Assembly (NCBI RefSeq): GCF_019795105.1
Contig: NZ_JAIMFO010000005.1
Span: 304,389-368,388, forward strand
Direction of reading: 5' to 3'
DNA length: 64,000 bases
Source: Collinsella ureilytica
GTDB lineage: Bacteria; Actinomycetota; Coriobacteriia; Coriobacteriales; Coriobacteriaceae
This document shows, piece after piece, positions 1 through 8,470 of the stretch. Position 1 is the stretch's first letter; every line of letters begins with the position of its first letter. A program made the translations under genes and the position numbers. The notes beneath the pieces are model-generated. The model searched no databases. It was not told the origin of the DNA and saw only the letters and a list, made by a program, of their open reading frames with translations.

Positions 1-929
1 GCTTGTTCACGCTTCTCGTTTGCCTGCTGTGCCCAACGCGCTTCGTCTTTGAGCACCTGGTCTGTTCGATCTTCTGCCTGCCCAGATAAGATTGGCACCC
101 AGGCGGTTGGAAAGAGCACGCGTGCTTCGGCAAAGGTACCGCTCAGCACCTTTGGCGCAGTAAAGAGGACGCGAGGGCCTTCGGCAGAATCTGGCTCAGG
201 CATGACGGTGCCGTCTAACGGACCATGACCCCAGGCGCGGAAATTTGCCTGGTCATCTCCTGTATGCGCAAACACGCCCGATGAGGCTGCACCGGCAAAG
301 GTAATGCTCAATCTTACGTCTTCTGCATCTTGCTGCCAGTCGGAGCCGATGAACTTCCAATAGAGCTCAGCAGTGTCCTTCCACGCCATAACCGCACCCG
401 TCAAGGTATACGACACTTCAAAAGCTGCGGATGTATCTGACTCATGCGGCGAAAAGACTTTAAGGGTGAGCTCGCCGTCTTCTTGCACCGTATAGACCCC
501 GTGGTCTCCTGGGTACGCCTCAGTTACACGCTGATACGCCGTCCCTGCTGTGTTGTCAGCAGCTGACGTGCTGGAGGTGCCAGCTCCGGGCGCGTCTGAC
601 GTGGAAGAGGTGCCAGCTGCGCCGGATGAGGTGCCCGCGCTAGCTGCGCCGCTCGCATCATTCGCGCCAGCAAGGTCGCGTACTGACGTAATCGCAACTG
701 ATACGTTTTCATGCTGTTCGTTTTGACCAAGCGGGATCTTCCAAAAGACCCCATTCACATCGTCAGAGAAGCGAAAGACTCGGCGCTCACGAACGTGCAA
801 GCTACCGTCAGGCTGTACCACAGCAGCAATGTCTACCTGCGGCATTTCAAAATTTCTGGCAAAAGCGGGAACAGGCAAGCCAAGCACCAGCGCCAGAGTG
901 GCAATCAAAACAAACACACGCGTTCGCAT
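1..929 (-). CDS. DUF2207-type membrane protein, N-terminal part (runs off the window)
   Basis: The open frame starts at the ATG at 929, preceded by an AAAGG ribosome site, and continues past base 1, so only about 309 residues are seen. A signal peptide covers residues 1-24 (hydrophobic core, AFA cleavage site). The following region (MPQVDIAAVVQPDGSLHVRE, then FSDDVNGVFWKIPLG) matches the opening of DUF2207 predicted membrane proteins, whose large extracellular domain precedes membrane helices that would lie outside the window. Residues about 88-130 are a Gly/Ala/Ser/Thr stretch containing a repeated GTSSTS unit that interrupts the conserved domain and looks like one of this genome's tandem-repeat insertions. 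The function of the family is unknown. Family assignment is from recognised sequence style, not a search. Confidence 0.75.
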   Translation of the reverse strand, partial: MRTRVFVLIATLALVLGLPVPAFARNFEMPQVDIAAVVQPDGSLHVRERRVFRFSDDVNGVFWKIPLGQNEQHENVSVAITSVRDLAGANDASGAASAGTSSGAAGTSSTSDAPGAGTSSTSAADNTAGTAYQRVTEAYPGDHGVYTVQEDGELTLKVFSPHESDTSAAFEVSYTLTGAVMAWKDTAELYWKFIGSDWQQDAEDVRLSITFAGAASSGVFAHTGDDQANFRAWGHGPLDGTVMPEPDSAEGPRVLFTAPKVLSGTFAEARVLFPTAWVPILSGQAEDRTDQVLKDEARWAQQANEKREQ

Positions 930-1197
930 AGAAGCGCCTTTCGTCGGAACGGATTGCCTTCCATTGTAGCGAGACGTACCGAGGATGCATGCGAGTGTCC
1001 GCATCTGATCCAGACCTTACGGAGTGACCTACTACTTACAAACGCGCCGACCTGCTCCACATGCAACAATGATGTCTATCGTGACTCTCACCGTTTGCTG
1101 GATAGCTTCTCGCATCCGAGGGGCTCTCTACTACTTTTCTGTCAGCTCATCTTGGTTTTCTGCCCCTTATGGCTGATCTGCCGCCTGTCTGCTTGCG

Positions 1198-1365
1198 CTT
1201 GCTCTCGTGGTAGCTACGTTTACTCTCCTGGCAGCTGTGCTTACTCTCGTGGTGGTTGCGTTTGCTCTCTTGATGGCTGCACTTACTCTCGTAATAACTG
1301 CGCTTACTCTCGTGGTAGCTACGTTTACTCTCCTGGCAGCTGTGCTTACTCGCGTGGTGGTTTCG
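1198..1365. repeat. 8 x 21-nt degenerate tandem repeat (intergenic)
   Basis: Eight consecutive 21-nt units of the form cttactctcgtggtagctacg run without gaps from 1198 to 1365. Units 1-3 recur almost unchanged as units 6-8 (105-nt higher-order period). The array lies in the 516-bp gap between the DUF2207 gene start (929) and the gluQ stop (1446). Because 21 is divisible by three, it reads as seven-residue repeats in several frames on both strands, but no frame has a convincing ribosome site, so it is treated as non-coding. Confidence 0.9.
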
Positions 1366-1445
1366 CTTCTAACGCTCGCTACGCCTTTTCTACCCTTCCG
1401 AGCAGATGATCTTGATCATCTGCTTCTAGTTTTCTTGCGAGCCAC

Positions 1446-2405
1446 CTACTCTCGTGGCGGCTCGGGAGCAACAATATCTTGACGATGCTGTCGAATAAGA
1501 TCCCACGAAAACGATAATGCAAGCTCGTCTGCGGTACGTGGCTCATAAGCTGCCGTAAGCCCCACGGTATACGCAAGCCAGCCCAGTAAACGCTCGGGAG
1601 TTTCAAAACGCTCGCGAAGCGCCTCCATATCGCGATCGCGATCTCGCTTGGAAAGCCGACGGCCATCCTTTGCCGTTAGCAGCGGAATATGAGCGTAAGT
1701 GGGCTCGGGCAAGCTCAGCAAACGCTGGAGATAGATTTGGCGCGGAACGGATGTCAGCAGATCCCGACCACGCACGATCTCGGTTATGCCCATCTCGGCA
1801 TCGTCCACTACCACTGCAAGCTGATAGGCAAAGATGCCATCACTTCTTTTGATGAGAAAGTCTCCGCAGGTCATAGCCAGATTCTCACTACGGCTGCCAA
1901 AGACGCGATCCTGAAATGCGATGGTAGCAGCAGGATCATCTTCATCTGGGACAATCAGGCGCATGGCAGGTGGCCGGGTATGAGAGCGCTTCGATATCTC
2001 TGCGTCAGAAAACTTGCGGCAGGTTCCTGGATAGATCGGCGTGCCATCCGATACATGCGGGGCCGATGCCGCATGCAGCTCGGCTCGCGTACAAAAGCAA
2101 GGATAGAGCAGTCCCTTCGCCTGCAGCTCTCGCTCCGTCTCACGGTAGATATCTTGTCGATCTCGCTGATAAACCGGGTTTCCGTCCCATGTAAGCCCAA
2201 GCCATTCTAGATCTGACAGCAACAAACTTGTCCAACGCGGATCTTCTGCTCGAGTATCTAAGTTCTCAATTCTCAAATGCACAAGACCGTTTTGTGAGCG
2301 TGCCGACAGCCACGCAATTAAAAAGGCATAGATGTTCCCGAGATGCATCCGCCCTGTTGGGGAAGGCGCAAGTCGGCCAACCACTCTGCCTGTTCGATTT
2401 GTCAT
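1446..2405 (-). CDS. gluQ: glutamyl-Q tRNA(Asp) synthetase
   Basis: This 319-residue protein is a class I GluRS paralogue lacking the anticodon-binding domain; the family glutamylates queuosine at position 34 of tRNA-Asp. The HIGH-like site is APSPTGRMHLGN (residues about 13-24), the KMSKS-like loop is LSKRDRDRD near residue 250, and a zinc site of the CFC...YPGTCR type lies near residues 101-125. The ATG at 2405 is chosen because AAGGTGG sits 8 nt upstream; a GTG at 2435 is in frame but would start inside the 13-nt repeat array. Length fits the family (about 300). The gene stands alone, with repeat arrays on both sides. Confidence 0.93.
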   Translation of the reverse strand: MTNRTGRVVGRLAPSPTGRMHLGNIYAFLIAWLSARSQNGLVHLRIENLDTRAEDPRWTSLLLSDLEWLGLTWDGNPVYQRDRQDIYRETERELQAKGLLYPCFCTRAELHAASAPHVSDGTPIYPGTCRKFSDAEISKRSHTRPPAMRLIVPDEDDPAATIAFQDRVFGSRSENLAMTCGDFLIKRSDGIFAYQLAVVVDDAEMGITEIVRGRDLLTSVPRQIYLQRLLSLPEPTYAHIPLLTAKDGRRLSKRDRDRDMEALRERFETPERLLGWLAYTVGLTAAYEPRTADELALSFSWDLIRQHRQDIVAPEPPRE

Positions 2406-2417
2406 CCGTATTTCCAC

Positions 2418-2469
2418 CTTACGTATCCGCCTCACGTATCCGCCTTACGTGTCCGCCTTACGTGTCCGC
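2418..2469. repeat. 4 x 13-nt tandem repeat just upstream of gluQ
   Basis: Four units of cttacgtgtccgc type (two with gta, two with gtg) fill 2418-2469 with no spacers. On the coding strand the unit contains TAAGG, and the gluQ ribosome site AAGGTGG lies at the edge of the array, so the repeat may be an amplification of the translation-initiation region. Confidence 0.85.
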
Positions 2470-2593
2470 CTATGAGAAAGCTACCGTGAACGCCGACTGC
2501 AAGCCAGCTTACTACTATGCTTGGCTGCTTTGTCATGCGCATATCCAAGCACGCAGAACTCTATACAGCCCTCTACGACCTGCTTTTACGACA

Positions 2594-2689
2594 TAGGGGG
2601 TTACTATTAGTACATTTATTGCCCGACAAGCACAGATTTGACGCGAGGTGCGGGCAAAAATGCTCCTAACGACACCAAAATGCACGCTC
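2594..2689 (-). repeat. 96-bp interspersed element, copy 1
   Basis: This 96-bp block is repeated at 44480-44575 with 9 mismatches and no gaps (about 91 % identity) while the flanks differ. Read on the minus strand it begins GAGCGTGCATTTTGGTGTCG and ends TAACCCCCTA. Its end nearest gluQ lies 189 bp from the gluQ start codon. It has no obvious terminal inverted repeats and no target duplication, so it is not a simple insertion sequence. Confidence 0.85.
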
Positions 2690-2739
2690 TCATCCACGCG
2701 AGCCCAGGAGCAAGAAGGCGCAAATAGTGAAACGAGCAG

Positions 2740-2778
2740 AAAAAACGTGTGGTAACAGCGTTTGCCATTACCACACGT
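2740..2778 (-). terminator. Rho-independent terminator of the LAQTG surface-protein gene
   Basis: The arms acgtgtggtaa (2745-2755) and ttaccacacgt (2768-2778) form an 11-bp stem with a 12-nt loop. On the minus strand the stem is followed by six T (2745-2740). It lies 86 bp beyond the stop of the gene at 2864. Confidence 0.85.
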
Positions 2779-2863
2779 CTTGTTCGGTTGCACTCATGTG
2801 TTTTTGAGTGCATATGCTTAATAGCGAGGAGGAGCGCTGGCTACTCCTTGCTGCACATCTCGC

Positions 2864-4801
2864 TTACGAGAGGTGCCCCTTCTTGCGGCGAAGCACTGCA
2901 GCAGCTCCAAGAACGAGTGCAGATACGCTAGCAATACCGCCTACCAGAGCAAGGCTTTGGTCTCCGGTCTGTGCAAGGCGACGCTTTGACTTGCTCTTTG
3001 TCTTAGTCGTCTTCGGGTCAGTCTTGCTTGGAACCTTCTCCCACTTGGCATAGATGGTCGTATCGGCCGTGATAGGTGCCTTGAAGTCGAAGGGAGTCTT
3101 CAGCTCTGCATCCTTGAACCAACCAGCAAAGGTGTGGTCGGCCTTAGTAGGAGCAGCAGGCTCTTGTGCGAGCTTACCTTCCTCAACGGTCTGAGCCTCG
3201 ACTGCTGTGCCACCGTTAACCTCGAAGGTCACGGTATAGGTCTTAAGAGCCGGAGCTGGAACCTTATCCCACTTGGCGTAGACGGTTGTGTCGGCGGTGA
3301 TGGGAGCGGTGAAGTCGAAAGTATGCTCGAACGCTGCATCGGCAAACCAACCAGCAAAGGTATGGTCGTCCTTAGTAGGAGCAGCAGGCTCCTGTGCCTT
3401 GGCGCCTTCCTCGACGGTCTGAGCCAGAATAGGTGAGCCACCGTTGACCTCAAAGCTCACGGTGTACTTTGCCGGCAGTTTCTTAAAGCTTGCCGTATAC
3501 AGCGCATCGGCCGTAACCTTTGTGTCGCCACTTGGCAGGGCAGGAGCCCAGGCATCAAACTCAAAGCCATCATTGGCCGCTGGCGTAGGCAGCGTGATCT
3601 GCTTAAACGGAGCATCCTTGCGCACTAAGAACGAAACGCCCGTCTTGTTTTGGCCAAAGCTGCCGTTTGCGGCGGTCTTAAAACCAACTACAACATAGTC
3701 TCCGCGAGTCACAGGATGGGTCTTGTTGACCTTGAGGAGGGTCTCGGCAATGTTAGGATCGCCTGGGTCGGCAGGATTGTTCATATCAGTTGGCTCATAC
3801 GGAATGACCATCGGAGCGGTCTTGATCGTATAGCTACCCACAGCAGAGCCAACTTTGTCGTTAGCATCCAGCCTGGCCATCATGGCATCGTATTTATCTA
3901 ATTTGTCGACACGTTCGCCTTGCTTATCATAAATTCCAGCAAATAAAAAGCCGTCTTTTATAGAATAAAACTTTTGATTCGTATAAGTTTCACCGGCTTT
4001 TTCTGCAGCAACACGATCAAACGCTTCCTCCGCATAAGACCAACGTTTCTGCAGTCCATTACCTACGAAATGCATATACACAGTAGGTAACGAAATAGAC
4101 TCTACGCCATCATCACCGGTGAACTGATATTTACGCGCAAAGACCGGCGTGATTACAAAATCAATCTCAGTCTCACTCACAACCCAAGACTGAATATTGT
4201 TTGCATCGTACTCTCTCCCATCAAAAATGCGATGAGGAGATTTAGTCAAGCTCTGCACAGACTGACCAACTACAAACTTGTATTGATCCTTATAGGCATC
4301 TTTGATCTTCAGCCTGCATGCACGAGTGATGCGGAATTCGTCAGAGTCATACCACCCGTTCTTAAGTGGCCATAATAGTGCATCTTTTGCAAATTTAAGC
4401 TGCGTATCCCTACCGTCAACCGTCCAGTCGAGAATACGAGAGGTGTCCGGCACAAGCTCAAGGACACCCTCAACACCTGCACCTCCCCTTTGCGAGTCGG
4501 TATACACCGTAAAGTCTGACCACGTTGGCGCTAAGTCGTTCACGGTTTGACCAACAATTGGATAGAACGTGGTGAGATTATCTGCGGTAACAACGGGACG
4601 AATGCCGGTAATTACCTTTTGCTCCTGATCGGGAACAGAGCCTAAAGCGGCGGCTTGAGCAGAAGCTTGCCCAGCAGCCTCTTCAGCATACGCCGCTGAA
4701 GTGAGAACAAGCGCCATAGCTGGAACCATCAACACACTCGCGACGATGGCAGTTATGAAGCGCCAACCCCCCCCCAGCTTGGTTTTAACAGCTGCGTTCA
4801 T
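2864..4801 (-). CDS. sortase-anchored surface protein with InlB-type repeats (LAQTG)
   Basis: A 645-residue predicted wall-anchored protein. It has an N-terminal signal peptide (residues 1-39, ending SAAYAEE), a unique region of about 350 residues that I do not recognise, a degenerate repeat near 390-443, then two clear 70-residue Listeria-Bacteroides (InlB B / Flg_new) repeats at about 445-514 and 521-590, each ending YAKW.KV. The C-terminus is a complete sorting signal: LAQTG at 609-613, a hydrophobic helix, and an RRKK tail. The start at 4801 has AAAGGA 9 nt upstream. Codons 10-12 form nine consecutive G on the coding strand, so slippage would switch the gene off. Likely an adhesin; the ligand is unknown. 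Confidence 0.9.
   Translation of the reverse strand: MNAAVKTKLGGGWRFITAIVASVLMVPAMALVLTSAAYAEEAAGQASAQAAALGSVPDQEQKVITGIRPVVTADNLTTFYPIVGQTVNDLAPTWSDFTVYTDSQRGGAGVEGVLELVPDTSRILDWTVDGRDTQLKFAKDALLWPLKNGWYDSDEFRITRACRLKIKDAYKDQYKFVVGQSVQSLTKSPHRIFDGREYDANNIQSWVVSETEIDFVITPVFARKYQFTGDDGVESISLPTVYMHFVGNGLQKRWSYAEEAFDRVAAEKAGETYTNQKFYSIKDGFLFAGIYDKQGERVDKLDKYDAMMARLDANDKVGSAVGSYTIKTAPMVIPYEPTDMNNPADPGDPNIAETLLKVNKTHPVTRGDYVVVGFKTAANGSFGQNKTGVSFLVRKDAPFKQITLPTPAANDGFEFDAWAPALPSGDTKVTADALYTASFKKLPAKYTVSFEVNGGSPILAQTVEEGAKAQEPAAPTKDDHTFAGWFADAAFEHTFDFTAPITADTTVYAKWDKVPAPALKTYTVTFEVNGGTAVEAQTVEEGKLAQEPAAPTKADHTFAGWFKDAELKTPFDFKAPITADTTIYAKWEKVPSKTDPKTTKTKSKSKRRLAQTGDQSLALVGGIASVSALVLGAAAVLRRKKGHLS
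4767..4775 (-). other. nine-base homopolymer (G9 on the coding strand) in the leader of the surface protein
   Basis: Nine consecutive C on the plus strand encode Gly-Gly-Gly after Leu9 in the signal peptide of the LAQTG protein. A gain or loss of one base would shift the frame within the first dozen codons. Such tracts are classic sites of slipped-strand phase variation in surface-protein genes; switching here is an inference. Confidence 0.8.
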
Positions 4802-5157
4802 ATGGAGTTCCTTTCTCCACAGCGTGGTACGTGTCTACCAAACACAGACCTCGAGCCCACGGGAGCTCAAAACCAGATGCCCGATTTACAAACACTCGGA
4901 GTACGCACTGACCACGCTCAGGAGCGCTGAGGGCGCGATCCTCTTGTAAGAGGCATCGTGCGTATGGTAGCTACTACGATTACTGCAGTTAAATACTGCC
5001 ACGGGGTGTAATCAAAAAGAGTTTTTTCAAATTAACTTTTCAGAATATAGGCAGGATTGCGAAGTGATATTCGGCAAGCGGCATGTTTATTCAGGTGGTC
5101 GTATTGCTATGCAACTCTCGTATTAAAAGACCTAAGAACGTGCTGGTGAACCATGGC
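4802..5157. other. upstream region of the LAQTG gene, no gene seen
   Basis: No supported coding region. It holds an A/T-rich segment (about 5010-5060) suitable for a promoter directed toward the minus-strand gene, and a small imperfect palindrome gcagttaaatactgc near 4984-4998. No convincing -35/-10 pair can be fixed by eye. Confidence 0.4.
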
Positions 5158-5159
5158 AA

Positions 5160-5189
5160 AAGGGGCATCAACCTGCATTGATGCCCCTT
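5160..5189 (-). terminator. terminator downstream of ferritin
   Basis: Arms aaggggcatcaa (5160-5171) and ttgatgcccctt (5178-5189) give a perfect 12-bp stem with a 6-nt loop, followed on the minus strand by a run of T (5161-5158). It lies about 80 bp after the ferritin stop codon. Confidence 0.88.
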
Positions 5190-5271
5190 GCAAAGACGCA
5201 CGTGTCTTGTGAATCACACGTACTCGAACGTGCCCTTATCGAACAGCTCAATATCCCCTACCCGGCAGAAC

Positions 5272-5790
5272 TTAGAGCGGAAGCGCGGTCATCTGCGTGT
5301 AGGTGCGCTCCAAATATTCACGATCCAAGCCATAGAGACCCTTGGGATCGCTACCAAAGAGCTCCATATTCGTAATCATGTCCCGGGCGTTTGCCTCTTC
5401 CTCGCCTTGCTCCTCCACAAACCAGTCGAGCATACGCATGGTGCGAATGTCTTTCGCCTCGCGCGCCACCTCATAGCATGCGTGGATGCAATCGGTAATA
5501 TGGCGCTCATGCTCAAGGCCAGCCTTCAGGGGTTCTAAGTCATCTGAGAAAGACAGGTTAGGCTTGGCAATGGCCTCCATCGTGGGCACGTAATCGTTAT
5601 CCAGCAAATAACGGCGGATTGCCATGGCATGATCAAGCTCTTCCTTCACCTGAATCATGTACCAGTTCGCAAAGCCCTTGAGTCCGCGCTCCTCGTAATA
5701 GTCGGCAAAGGTGATATATAGATACGACGAATAGAGCTCCTCGTTAATTTGTTTCTCAAGCGCTTGCGCAACCTTCTCGTTCATAGACAT
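5272..5790 (-). CDS. ferritin (non-haem iron storage)
   Basis: A 172-residue four-helix ferritin that oxidises Fe2+ and stores it as a ferric mineral in a cytoplasmic 24-mer. The ferroxidase ligands are in place: a Glu near 18 (NEELYSSYLY), the E..H pair near 51-54 (VKEELDHA), a Glu near 94 (LEHERHI) and the EEQGEEE segment near 126. Length equals typical bacterial FtnA. The start at 5790 (MSMNEK) is chosen because GGGAGAGG lies immediately upstream; a second ATG at 5784 is possible, and a longer frame to 5850 has no ribosome site. Single gene with its own terminator. Confidence 0.93.
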   Translation of the reverse strand: MSMNEKVAQALEKQINEELYSSYLYITFADYYEERGLKGFANWYMIQVKEELDHAMAIRRYLLDNDYVPTMEAIAKPNLSFSDDLEPLKAGLEHERHITDCIHACYEVAREAKDIRTMRMLDWFVEEQGEEEANARDMITNMELFGSDPKGLYGLDREYLERTYTQMTALPL

Positions 5791-5945
5791 AGCCTCTCCC
5801 TTCGGGTTGACGAGATTCACCCACCATTGCATTACAGCCCTTATACCCAACGAGTCGAGCTATTCGCACGGCATTACGAGCGCTCCTCAAGATCACCCGG
5901 CGCTTAGGACGAATTTCCGTACAATTTTGAGAGCGGAGGTTTGTT

Positions 5946-6719
5946 ATGAAAGTGAGCTATACCCAAGAGCAGAGAGCAAAAGCGGTAAAAGTCTATAGAA
6001 AGACTAAGTCTTTCGCTCAAACAATACGCATACTTGGTTACCCTTCACGTCACATATTGTTTGACTGGGTGAAACATCCAAATCCTAAACCAAAGTCTAA
6101 GCAGCCTAGAACGCCAGCAAAAAGATATAGCTGGCAGCTCAAAAGACTCGCTGTTGCAAAGGTCATAAGCGGGCAAGACATAAAAGAGATTGCCTATAAG
6201 CTCGGTATCGTGAGCTACGATGCCCCTTCCGCCCTGATTAATGCCTACTTTAAAGATGAATCAGGCTCACCCGTGGAAGAGGTAATTGCCGACGTACTCC
6301 CCGGGTCTGAACAGCGCATCTATCTAGATAACTTCACCGCTATCAAGCAGTTTAAAGACTATAAACCCAATGCCTTCTTCTATGGTTCCGATGATACAAG
6401 TTTAGGCAAAGTACGCCTTTTCACCGATAAAGATGGTCGTCAGTTCATATCCTTTACTGCCGAGCGCAATGCCGACCTGGATATCCAGTATGTACCGGGC
6501 AAAGATGATCGTCATGCACCAAACGCAAGTGGTGTTCACACTGAAAGCCAAAGCGACAACAAACCCGATACAAAGAATGAGCAGAAACCTATAGACACAT
6601 CGAAAGATCAGGAGCAGAAAAAGAATGGACAAGAGCCGATAGATATGTCGGTAAATCAGAATCAGACACACGATCAGCAGCAAGAACAAACAAGCAAAGA
6701 CAGGAACAAAAGCAGCTGA
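5946..6719 (+). CDS. chimeric protein: transposase-like helix-turn-helix domains fused to a surface-protein-like tail (frameshifted)
   Basis: A 257-residue frame with a strong GGAGG six bases before ATG. Residues 1-45 (SYTQEQRAKAVKVY, then ILGYPSRHILFDWVK) look like the first helix-turn-helix of IS3-family OrfA proteins, and residues about 60-100 (ISGQDIKEIAYKLGI) like the second. Residues 105-185 are unrecognised. From 190 the chain is a Lys/Gln/Asp/Asn-rich linker with a repeated PID motif. The frame stops at 6717-6719, but the next frame directly continues into a complete LPQTG sorting signal ending at 6859 (listed separately). There is no signal peptide, so even the repaired product should stay in the cytoplasm. 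Best read as a recombinant, decaying gene; N-terminal family confidence is moderate. Confidence 0.6.
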   Translation: MKVSYTQEQRAKAVKVYRKTKSFAQTIRILGYPSRHILFDWVKHPNPKPKSKQPRTPAKRYSWQLKRLAVAKVISGQDIKEIAYKLGIVSYDAPSALINAYFKDESGSPVEEVIADVLPGSEQRIYLDNFTAIKQFKDYKPNAFFYGSDDTSLGKVRLFTDKDGRQFISFTAERNADLDIQYVPGKDDRHAPNASGVHTESQSDNKPDTKNEQKPIDTSKDQEQKKNGQEPIDMSVNQNQTHDQQQEQTSKDRNKSS

Positions 6720-6859
6720 AAACCCAAGATCTGGGCAACAACAAGAAACCCCGCCGTCATCTTCCTCAAACAGGAGATACTGCTTTCGTTTTGACAACAG
6801 CAGTAACCGGATTCTCTTCGATAGGCCTGCTCGGTGCTGCACTTCGCCGTCGTCAATAA
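6701..6859 (+). other. out-of-frame LPQTG sorting signal of the preceding gene
   Basis: In the frame one base behind the preceding gene, the codons give a linker QEQKQLKTQDLGNNKK, then RRHLPQTGD, a hydrophobic helix of about 20 residues and a terminal RRRQ followed by TAA at 6857-6859. A single-base change near 6690-6715, an A/C/G-rich tract, would restore one 304-residue protein. Confidence 0.8.
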
Positions 6860-6906
6860 AGAGATAAGCTTTTGCATCTTTGCTCTGTTTGCACATCGCC
6901 GCTACT

Positions 6907-6975
6907 TAGCAGCGCTGTGCAGCAATCGATAGGTTCAGCTTCAGGAACGTAACGCCGCCGCTAGCAGCGCTGTGC
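6907..6975. repeat. 55-nt-spaced direct repeat, part of an otherwise empty 447-bp gap
   Basis: The 14-mer tagcagcgctgtgc occurs exactly at 6907-6920 and 6962-6975, each followed by a related caatcg segment. The remainder of the 6860-7306 gap holds no gene that I can support. Confidence 0.7.
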
Positions 6976-7306
6976 GACAATCGGTCGTATAGCGTCGAGC
7001 GGCGGTTTGCTTATGCCGATACTATTTCCATCCTGGAATCAATAGTGTCTGTGTGCTGAATCACGTGTGTTTTGAGTAAGACAGTATGGTGGACATGTGA
7101 CGCATGTCGAGTTCAAGCAGATTTTCAGCGGTTGAGGGGTTTAACAAGACGTTGGATGGTTAAATCGAACGAGTATATAGCTTAAATATTATGCGCTGTG
7201 GCTGCAAGGTAGCAATTACTCATTCCAGCAGACGCTATGATGAGCATGCAGCTGTCCGTTACCTAATGTAAGATATGAGCTCGACAAAGATAAGGCCAAG
7301 TAGAGT

Positions 7307-7893
7307 ATGTGTGAAAAAGAAAAAATGCAACATCAAAAGCTCTATAACGCAAATTATGATAAGAGCCTAAAAAAGAACGAATACGATGCAAAACTCTATG
7401 TCAAGAGTATAACCGGCTCCCTATTGAGGATCTGGATATCCGCCGTCAAATGTTAAAAAGAATTCTTGGAAAAACGGGTAATAATATTCAAATTGAACCG
7501 GACTTTTGGTGTGATTATGGCTACCAAATCGAGGTCGGTGAAAACTTTTATGCCAATCATGATTTGGTGATCCTTGATACAGGCGGTGTCCGTTTTGGTA
7601 ACAATATTTTCATTGCACCTTTTTGCGGATTTCACACATCAGGACATCCGATTGATTTTGAACGCAGAAATCAAGGATTAGAATACGCCTATCCCATATG
7701 TGTCGGAGATAACGTGTGGTTTGGTGCAGGTGTACAGGTTATGCCGGGAGTGACCATTGGCAGCAATGTTGTAATTGGCGCAGGAAGTATTGTGGTAAAA
7801 GACATCCCCTCAGATAGTGTCGCGTTTGGTAACCCATGCAAGACGATACGGAAAATAACGGATGATGATAGACAGTCAAATTGGAGCCGCTAA
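7307..7893 (+). pseudogene. maa: maltose/galactoside O-acetyltransferase, frameshifted
   Basis: The ATG at 7307 opens the typical N-terminal Mac domain (EKEKMQHQKLYNANYD) in one frame. Near 7395-7405 the homology jumps to another frame, where EYNRLPIEDLDIRRQMLKRI continues into the left-handed beta-helix (hexapeptide repeats) that ends at 7893 with VIGAGSIVVKDIPSDSVAFG. Intact family members are about 185-200 residues; the longest open part here (ATG 7450) gives 147 and lacks the N-terminal domain, though it keeps the catalytic His in HTSGHP. Enzymes of this family transfer acetyl from acetyl-CoA to sugars. A sequencing error cannot be excluded. Confidence 0.8.
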
Positions 7894-8470
7894 GCAGCCC
7901 AGATTTTGTCCGCATTTCAAAGGAAATAGTATTAGGCGAAACAAGCAGAGATCGCAAACACATCATTGTATGCGCAGGCGATATTTTTAAGAAAACAAGT
8001 CTTGAGAATTACCGAGCAGCATTATTGCAAGGAATCACCTCGACATGATGTAGATTCTGCACCTTCTAAGATACGTGATTAGCTATAGGGAATTTGCGAA
8101 TGGTCTTACAACCAGCATATTTTTCAAAAATGGTTATACACCAATATCTGAAGAAACCGTGGCTTTTATGTCCTGGCAAAAATAAAGGGACGACCTTCCC
8201 CCACAGGAACAGAACAGCTCGAATCGATCGCCTGCAACGTAACGAAAAATAAGCAAGTGGCGCTTAAGAAAGCAGTAAACTATGCGTGGAATTACCCTTA
8301 CGTTATCGGAAGACATGAGATAGGTTTCCCTACTACCAGCGCCGCACGGAGCATTTCACCCCGATACAGCATGGCTTTTCCGGGAGCTTCTATCACAGCA
8401 TCAGAAGTTACGTACACACCGTGATACCCCTAAACCATGGAGCACGGCAGTAAATCAGACAGGCGGTATT
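7894..8470 (+). other. degenerate region with short coding fragments
   Basis: No intact gene. Two stretches translate into protein-like pieces: one near 8095-8187 reads NGLTTSIFFKNGYTPISE before a TAA, and one near 8188-8330 contains QVALKKAVNYAWNYPYVIG. I cannot name their families. Their position between two frameshifted genes fits an eroded acquired segment. Confidence 0.45.

Noticed and set aside
1198-1365. CRISPR array or repeat-protein gene
   Set aside because: Units are directly abutting with no spacers, and no frame has a start signal; no cas gene is in the window.
711-1482. Two overlapping plus-strand frames of 232 and 91 codons through the 21-nt repeat
   Set aside because: The first runs antisense to the DUF2207 gene and the repeat keeps frames open by chance because its unit is a multiple of three.
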